Shown piece by piece: positions 56,807-64,000 of a DNA stretch of 64,000 bases. The stretch lies in the NCBI GenBank assembly GCA_011799875.1, contig CM022303.1:546795368-546859367 (forward strand). The letters run 5' to 3'. The notes beneath the pieces were generated by a model. That model did not search any database and was not told where the DNA came from. It saw only the letters and a list, made by a program, of their open reading frames with translations. The DNA is from Thinopyrum elongatum. Its lineage: Eukaryota; Streptophyta; Magnoliopsida; Poales; Poaceae. The translations under genes and the position numbers were made by a program. Numbering within the stretch: position 1 is the first letter of the stretch; every line of letters starts with the position of its first letter.

Positions 56807-58220
56807 TGATACGTCTCCATTGTATCTACTTTTCCTAACGCTTTTCCTCTTGTTTTGGACTCTAATTTGCATGATTTGAATGAAACTAACCCGGACTGAC
56901 GCTGTTTTCAGCAGAACTACCATGGTGTTGTTTTTGTGCAGAAATAAAAGTTCTCTGATTGGAACAAAACTTTGGGAGGATTTTTTATTCAATAAATAAG
57001 AATTTCTGGAGCCAGGAACCATCAGAGGGGGGCACCTGGGTGGGCACAACCCACCAGGGCCCCCCCCCCCACCAGGCGCGCCCAGGTGGGTTGTCCCCAC
57101 CTGGTGGCCCCGCAGACTTCAACCCTGATACTATAAAATCACATATTTGGAGAAAAAAATCAGGGAGAAAGAATTATCGGCGTTTCACGAGACGGAGCCG
57201 CCGCCACCTCCTGTTCTTCATCGGGAGGCCAGATCTGGAGTCCGTTTGGGGCTCCGGAGAGGGGGATCTTTGATCTTCGTCATCACCAACCCTTCTCCAT
57301 CGCCAGTTCCATGATGCTCCCCACCGGGAGTGAGTAATTCCTTCGTAGGCTCACTGGTCGGTGAGGAGTTGGATGAGATTCATCATGTAATCGAGTTAGT
57401 TTTGTTAGGGCTTGATCCCTAGTATCCATTATGTTCTGAGATTGATGTTGCTATGACTTTGACATGCATAATGCTTGTCACTTTGGTCCCGGGTGCCATG
57501 ATTTCAGATCTGAACCGTTTATGTTATCACCATTATATCTATGTTCTAGATCCGATCTTGCAAGTTATAGTCACCTACTACGTGTTATGATCCGGCAACC
57601 CCGGAGTGACAGAAGTCGGGACACTTCTCGGTGATGACCGTAGTTTGAGGAGTTCATGTATTCACTATGTGTTAATGCTTTGTTCCGGTTCTTTATTAAA
57701 AGGAGGCTTTAATATCCCTTAGTTTCCATATGGACCCCGCTGCCACGGGAGGGTAGGACAAAATATGTCATGCAAGTTCTTTCCATAAGCATGTATGACT
57801 ATTTACGGAATACATGCCTACATTATATTTATGAACTGGAGCTAGTGCCGTATCACCCTAGGTTATGACTGTTATATGATGAATATCAATCAACGAATTC
57901 ACCGATCCAATGCCTACGAATTTCTCTCATATTGTTCTTGCTAAGTTACCATTGCTATTGTTACTCTTGCACTTGCTACAAAATCATTGCTATTACTGTT
58001 ATCGTCACTATTGTTGTTGCTACTACTATCAAAACTACCATACTACTTTGCTACTGATTACTTCGCTGCAGATAATTAATCTCCAGGTGTGGTTGAATTG
58101 ACAACTCAGCTGCTAATACTTGCAAATATTCTTTGGCTCCCCTTGTGTCGAATCAATAAATTTGGGTTGAATACTCTACCCTCAAAAACTGTTGCGATCC
58201 CCTATACTTGTGGGTTATCA
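56807..58220 (+). repeat. 5' LTR of gypsy element B (1414 bp)
   Basis: TGATACGTCTCCATTGTATC to 'CTATACTTGTGGGTTATCA'; TGATA/TTATCA inverted ends. Contains the CACC..GGTG palindrome block (57045-57110, with a 10-C run), the TATA-like CTATAAAATC near 57131 and a 'TCATCGGGAGG' leader. The final 20 bp match those of element A. Confidence 0.88.
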
Positions 58221-58231
58221 AGACCTTTTTC

Positions 58232-58249
58232 TGGCATCGTTGACGGGGA
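58232..58249 (+). other. PBS of gypsy element B
   Basis: TGGCATCGTTGACGGGGA, a decayed form of TGGCGCCGTTGCCGGGGA, lies 11 bases after the LTR end. Confidence 0.65.
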
Positions 58250-58298
58250 GCATAGCTATATTTGTTCAATCACTTGGGATTATTATCAAATTATCACT

Positions 58299-61026
58299 AT
58301 GAAGAATCTGAAGGATGCTAAGACTAAGATTTTTCCCTCTAAGATGAGGGGAGGTAAGGAACTGCCATCCAGCTCCGCTTCAGATTCACCTTCTGTTATA
58401 AGTAGACTTGCAACACCACCACATGCTATCAATTCTGATATGTCGCAAGTTATTGATGATGCTACTTCTGCTATGAATGCTACTCATGATGATGCTAGTA
58501 CCTTGCTTGATGATAATGTGCCACTAGGTGAATTTCTTGATGAACAACTTGCTAGAACTAAAGCTTTTGAGAATGCTGAAACTGATGAAGAGCTTGAAAC
58601 TAAAAATCTTGAAACACCTATTAGACCTAGTTCTCCTATATGAATTGCCAAAGGTACCGGAAGGTTATGTTACGGATGAGGAGACAACTAGAGACATTCT
58701 TGCTTGTAAGGATAGAGATGATCTGGAAAAATTATTATGCAAGTATAAAGAAAAGACTTTGAATGCTAGAATGAAATGTTATTCTAAGTTTGCTACTTCA
58801 CCTATCTTTGTTGATGATAAGGATTATGAATTCTTTGTCGACCCAGAGTTAATCACTTTGGTTGAATCTGATCCTTTCCATGGATATGAAACTGAAACTG
58901 TTGTGGCACATCTTACTACGTTGAATGATATAGCCACCCTTTTTGCTCATGATGAGAAGATTCGCTATTATTATATTCTAAAATTATTTCCGTTCTCATT
59001 AAAGGGTGATGCTAAGGCTTGGTATAATACTCTTGCTCCTGGTTGTGTGCGTAGTCCACAGGATATGATTTATTACTTCTCTGAAAAATATTTTCCTGCT
59101 CATAAGAAACAAGCTGCCTTACAGGAAATATTTAACTTTGCGCAAATTGAAGAAGGGAGTCTCCCACAAGCTTGGGGGAGGCTTCTCCAATGGCTTAATG
59201 CTTTGCCTGATCATCCTCTTAAGAAAAATGAAATACTTGATATCTTCTATAATGGACTAACCGATGCTTCTAGGGATTTCCTAGATAGTTGTGCTGGTTG
59301 TGTTTTCAGGGAGCGAACTGTTGAACAAGCTGAAGAATTATTGAATAACATATTGAAAAATTATGATGATTGGATCCTTCCTGAACCACCACTTAAACCT
59401 ACTCCAAAGAAGAGGGGTATCTTATATCTCAGTCCTGAAGATATGCAAGAGGCAAAGAAATCCATGAAGGAAAAAGGTATTAAAGCAGAGGAAGTTAAAA
59501 ATTTACCACCTATCGAAGAAATACATGGGCTTGAATCACCACCACCACCTAAGGTGGTAGAGGTAAATTCTTTACTAAAGTTCGATGGAGGTGATATTCC
59601 TTATAATAAACATCCTAGTCAATGCCTTTATGAGTTTGATAATTACATTAGAAAGCAAGATCATTTCAATGCAAATGTTATGAAACAATTGAAATACAAT
59701 TCTGATATGATTGCTCACTTGAGTGACTTGTTATTTAGAATCTCAAATGAGGTTAGAGGTGTAGGAAAGCTTGCTTCTATGGTTCAAACTCAATTAGAAC
59801 AAGTTGCTAAATCTCAAAGAGAGTTGCTTGATGAAATGAATAATAATATCAATGATCATGCTGTTAGAGTAATGACTAGAGGAGGTAGAATGACTCAGGA
59901 ACCACTTTATCCTGAGGGACACCCAAAAAGAATTGAACAAGACTCTCAAAGAATTGACACTGATGTACATATTTCTTCTAAAAAGAAAAAGAAGAAGAAA
60001 AATGATAGGACTTTGCATGCCTCTAGTGAACCTGAAGTTGAAAAACCTCCTGATAATGATAATGAAGTCTCTATATCTGATGCTGAAACTCAATCTGGTA
60101 GTGAACACTCACCTTCTAATAATGAAAAAGACAATGATGAGGTTCATGAAGACACTCCAACAAATAATAAAAAACCAAATAATGATGTTGAGATAGAACC
60201 AGCAGTTGATCTTGATAACCCACAAACCAAGAATAAAAGATATGATAAAAGAGACTTTGTTGCTAGAAAACATGGTAGGGAAAAAGAACCGTGGGTTCAA
60301 AAACCTATGCCCTTTCCACCTAAGTCAACCAAAAAGAAAGATGATGAAGAATTTGAACGCTTTGCTGAAATGCTAAGGCCAGTCTTTTTGCGTACTCGCT
60401 TGACTGATATCTTAAAAATGCCTCCTTATGCAAAGTACATGAAAGACATCATCACCAATAAGAGAAAAATACCGGAAGCTGAAATCTCCACCATGCTTGC
60501 TAATTATACTTTTAAGGATGGAGTACCTAAAAAACTTGGAGATCCGGGAATACCAACTATACCTTGCTCCATTAAAAGAAATTATGTGAAAACTGCTTTA
60601 TGTGATTTAGGAGTTGGTGTTAGTGTTATGCCTTTTTCTTTATATAAAAGACTCAATTTGAATAAACTCACACCTACTGAAATAACTTTGCAAATGGCTG
60701 ATAAATCAACTGCCATACCTGTCGGTATTTGTGAGGGTGTGCCCGTTGTTGTTGCTAATGTTACTATCTTAACTGACTTTGTTATACTTGAGATGCCCCA
60801 GGATGACAACATGTCGATTATCCTTGGTAGACCCTTCTTGAATACTGGAGGGGCTGTTATTGATTGCAATAAAAGCAAGGTCACTTTTCATATCAATTGT
60901 AATGAACATACAGTGCACTTTCCGAAGAAACAATTCCAAGTGAATGGTATTAATGTTATTGAAAAATCTCCGACGATCACTATTGGAGTTTTCAACTACC
61001 ACTACCTACTGCCAAAAGAAATATGA
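58299..61026 (+). pseudogene. gypsy (Athila-lineage) gag-protease polyprotein, one frameshift
   Basis: Starts at ATG 58299 (MKNLKDAKTKIFPSKMRGG). The first frame ends at 58641-58643 (RPSSPI), and the rest, from about 58640, is in another frame to 61026, so a single small indel breaks it. The retrotransposon gag domain is at about 58850-59360 ('KLFPFSLKGDAKAWYNTL', 'YFSEKYFPAHKK'). A Lys/Glu/Asn-rich linker with a KKKKKKK run (about 59980-60000) follows. The aspartic protease lies at about 60480-60900: 'TALCDLGVGVSVMPFSLY' where DLGAS is usual, and 'IILGRPFLNTGGAVID'. No CCHC knuckle is seen, consistent with Athila gag. No reverse transcriptase or integrase follows. Confidence 0.85.
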
Positions 61027-61852
61027 AATGCTTATTGTTGGGGACATCCATATCCCCATTGAGGTAACTTAGTGTTTTACGAAAGTTCTTCGGTTTCATG
61101 CTAATCGGAAGTGGTTGTTAATAAGACTTGATCAACCATATTAATAAATCATTTTTGAGAGGTATGAAGTTGATGAATTCAGTGAGCACTACCTTCTGTC
61201 CCTACTTTTTGTTTTCTGTTTTTATTAGTTAAATAAAATAAAATGACATGCCTTGCCTATTTTCTGAGTTTTTCGTGCAATAAAAAAATGACCCAAAAAT
61301 AAAAGTTCTCAGAATGCTCTGAAAATTTAATACGATTTTTTTATTATTTAAGAATTTTTGATGCAAATAACATCAGAGGGGGGTGCACCAGGTGGGCATA
61401 AACCACTTGGGCGTGCTAGCACCCCCAGGCACGCCCTGGTGGGTTGTGGTCCCCACGTGGGCCCTCTCACTTATCTTTTCACTCCATATCATCACCTATC
61501 TCCAGAAAAAGATTCACCATTGCTCTCTCTCTCGTGTTCTTGCTCTCAAACCCGCGGATTTCGATCTCTTTGCTCGAAGCTCCATTTCCGAAACTGTTTC
61601 GGGGGATTGTTGCTTGGAATGTGCATCCTCCATTGGTCCAATTAGTTTTTGCTTTAGTGGTTTATATTTAGAATAATTAGTGACTCTTGGTGCTGCTGTA
61701 GATGAGCTTGCATGTTAAATTCTTAGAGTTCTAAGTAGTTTCAATGCTTGATATGGCCTCTATGCATCCCTATGAGTAGTTGCTATCATTCTTATAAGGT
61801 TTTGTTGACGAAAATTCATGACACAAAAAATTTCAGGAAATTGTACATGAAT
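61027..61852 (+). other. internal non-coding block with LTR-like palindrome
   Basis: Non-coding stretch between gag-protease and the accessory ORF. At 61375-61460 it repeats the style of the LTR block: 'GAGGGGGGTGCACCAGGTGG' followed by an inverted 'CCCTGGTGGGTTGTGG'. A pyrimidine-rich leader (CTCTCTCTCTCGTGTTCTTG) and 'GGGGGATTGTTGCTTGGAAT' follow, as in promoter/leader regions. No strong TATA box was seen. Confidence 0.5.
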
Positions 61853-62869
61853 ATGATGAACCTCTTTGGAAGGAGTTCTTCGAGGCAAAGGTCCTCGGAG
61901 GCATCTTCTAGTAGCAGCTCCGTTCGTCGGTCCTATGTTGAACCAAGTGAAAATTCCATTCGAGATGCCGCTACCAAATCATGTTTATGGCCATGCAATG
62001 ATTATATGGCGCGTGTGGGCATTAAAGAAGAATTTGAGCAGTATGTTCACAATTCCGAGCTCGGTCCCTACATTGCAGATAAGTGCAACTAAAACCTCAG
62101 CCTCACATAATCATTTACCAAAGTATTTAAATTCCATCCTCGTGAGTCCAGAGTATCATTTAAACTTTATGACAATTCATTTACTATACCTCTAGAGACA
62201 TTTTCTAATCACTGCAAAATTCCATTTTGGGGTTCATTGGACGAGCCACCAAGGTCGGAGTTTGAGATATTCTTGACTAGCCTTTGCTATGGTGAGACTA
62301 GAGGAGTGACTCAAGGTAGAATAAAGAGCATTCATTTTCCCTCAATCCAATACTTTGCACTATTTAATGGAAAATGCATTGTAGGCAAACAAGATTGTAG
62401 TACACTTTGTGCTCCAGACTTGAGCCTTATCCACACCGCTCTCACCGGTGACAAAAGTTATAACCTTGGAGCGATAGTGGCACGTAGATTGCAACACAAT
62501 GCTGGTAGTGGATATTTTTATGGTGGGATTTACGCCACACGCTTAGCAAGAGAGCTAGGTGTTTCACCTTGGCCTTATGACCCCATCTTACCCACGCAAT
62601 ACCTTGACTTCGATGCTATGAAACGTCATAAGATCCTTAGTGATGAACCCCATAATTTTACTTATAACCTGTTGTTTAATAAAAGTTCCGTTGTGGACAC
62701 CTTTTTGCCTGCACCTGCTCTCTTTGATGTTCATAGCAAGGGAAGATATTATGTTCTTGAGAGTGAGGCCCGAGCACATAACGCGACAGTTGTGGCTGCG
62801 CGACGGGCTGAGACATCTGCACCTAGAGCCTCCGTGAGCTATCACTCCGACCATTATGCAGGCTACTGA
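61853..62869 (+). pseudogene. ATHILA ORF-1-like accessory gene, two in-frame stops
   Basis: One frame from ATG 61853 (MMNLFGRSSSRQRSSEASS) to 62869, interrupted only by TAA at 62090-62092 and TAA at 62108-62110. Later text reads 'SLDEPPRSEFEIFLTSLCYG', 'IKSIHFPSIQYFALFNGKCI', 'SYNLGAIVARRLQHNAGSG' and 'GGIYATRLARELGVSPW', which fits the ATHILA ORF-1 family of plant gypsy elements. The role of that protein is not established. Downstream is a polypurine-like AAGCTTGGGGGAG (about 62898-62911). In this element it stands alone after gag-protease, with pol missing. Confidence 0.8.
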
Positions 62870-64000
62870 TGGAGATTACCAAGTTAGGCCAAAAGCCTAA
62901 GCTTGGGGGAGTACGTATTTCCACCGACATTACTTTCATGTTCACACTTTTCATTCCAGTTGTCGGTGTCCACACTTTTTCATTGTATTATCCATGCTAG
63001 ATTTATTTTCTCGCCTTCTTCTAGTGTGTTTAAAAAACTTTGAGAAAATACAAAAATATTTCCTGCTTCTCTCTAGTATAACCAGCTATAGTATTTAAAA
63101 AGAAAACCCAAAAAGATTTCCTTGTTCTTCTTTTGCTTGTTGGGAGCTCTCCCGTGTAAATAGTTTTTCTCGTTTTTGTTTTTCCTTTCTTAAATTTGCT
63201 TTCTTTCAGAAAACCAAAAATTCCAAAAATATTTCAGTGTGTTTCTCTGAATTTCTTTTTTATTGAGTCATACCGAGGAGAAGACCACGATGAAAATGTT
63301 GAGTGGCTCTCATATGCATTGTTGTTGATCTAACAGAGAGCCCATATTAACTTGTTTTCTTCTTTTTGAATAAATGTTTGCAGATTCTAGCTTAGTCCAC
63401 GGCACTCTTGCACTATTATTATTTTCATATCATTCGGTCGTGCAAGTGAAAGGCAATAATGACGATATTTGATGAACTGGTTGTGGCAGAGAGAAACGGG
63501 TATGAACTCAACTTGTTCTGTTTTTGTAAATATGTTTAACCTAGTATCCATGATTCAGCTCATTATGATCAAACATGTTTGCAATGACCCTTAGAGATTA
63601 TAGTTTCTCATGCCATGCTTAAGTAGCTAGGAGTGGATAATGATTTATCTTGGATGTCAACATTGTGTTAAAATAATTGTGATGTAGTATGATGATATGG
63701 TATCCTCCCTTGAATGTTCGGGTGGCTTGACTTGGCACATGTTCATGCATGTAGTTGAATCAAAACCAACATAGCCTCTATGATATTTATGTTCATGGTG
63801 TTCATATCCTACTCATGCTAGTATCCAATGTTACTTATGCATAATGCATGTTCATGACCGTTTTCGCTCCCTAGCTGGCCGCTTCTCAACCTAATTGCTA
63901 GCCTTCGCCTGTACTAAGTGGGAATTCTGCTTGTGCATCAAAACCCTGAAACCCAAGTTATTCCAGATGAGTCCACCATACCTACCTATATGAGGTATTA
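62870..64000 (+). other. 3' non-coding part of gypsy element B (continues past window)
   Basis: A purine-rich tract at 62898-62911 is followed by T-rich non-coding sequence. No gene, and no 3' LTR start (TGATACGTCTCC) before the window ends. Confidence 0.5.

Noticed and set aside
58089..58298. Upstream start at 58089 for the gypsy gag
   Set aside because: This part lies in the LTR end and PBS, so it is not translated as gag; ATG 58299 follows the PBS.
1..64000. CRISPR arrays, tRNA or rRNA genes, bacterial-type operons
   Set aside because: None found by reading; repeats present are transposon-related, and gene structure (introns, LTRs, MITEs) is that of a plant nuclear genome.

Overview
This window looks like intergenic chromosome from a large-genome grass, most likely a Triticeae species (wheat, Aegilops or barley group). 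The evidence is a BARE/Angela-type copia LTR, several Stowaway MITEs with 'CTCCCTCC' termini and TA duplications, Athila-lineage gypsy elements whose LTRs begin TGATACGTCTCC, and nested insertions several levels deep. Only one clear, intact host gene is visible: a two-exon WIP-type C2H2 zinc-finger transcription factor (23737-25983, + strand). No rRNA, tRNA, CRISPR array or prokaryote-type operon was recognised.

Layout. (1) 1-21146 is a degenerate Sirevirus-like copia locus: the tail of an LTR, PBS and gag; then an accessory open reading frame with its own TATA box where pol would be expected; a full LTR (17959-19664); and a second PBS plus truncated gag, so the order is LTR-internal-LTR-internal. 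The first gag is split by a 9.4-kb non-autonomous CACTA transposon (CACTA-1, 2030-11445) with a perfect TAT target duplication. (2) 21147-37932 is a gene island. It holds a 5'-truncated LINE, the WIP gene, a 1.4-kb non-LTR retroposon with a 17-bp duplication, MITEs and foldback elements. (3) 37933 to about 55049 is a minus-strand Angela/BARE-like copia element: 3' LTR, broken gag-pro-int-RT-RNaseH and leader. Its RNase H region is split by a second, related CACTA (CACTA-2, 40142-50520, TCC/TTC duplication). CACTA-2 carries a B3-domain pseudogene, a small two-exon gene candidate, a diverged tandem array and an exonuclease-like pseudogene. (4) About 55050-64000 holds two nested Athila-type gypsy elements. 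A truncated LTR and gag start are interrupted by a younger element with a complete LTR, gag-protease and a separate ATHILA ORF-1-like gene. No reverse transcriptase or integrase is seen before the window ends.

The most notable system is the pair of CACTA elements. They share terminal and subterminal sequences and the 3' end of an exonuclease-like gene, and they have the same general plan: captured host-gene pieces transcribed outward toward both termini, around a central tandem-repeat array. They are in opposite orientation and each sits inside a different retrotransposon. Second in interest is the finding that two unrelated pol-less LTR elements (copia and gypsy) both carry a separate accessory gene behind its own untranslated or promoter-like block.

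Limits: all family names come from reading motifs and termini by eye. No database search, alignment score or expression evidence was available.
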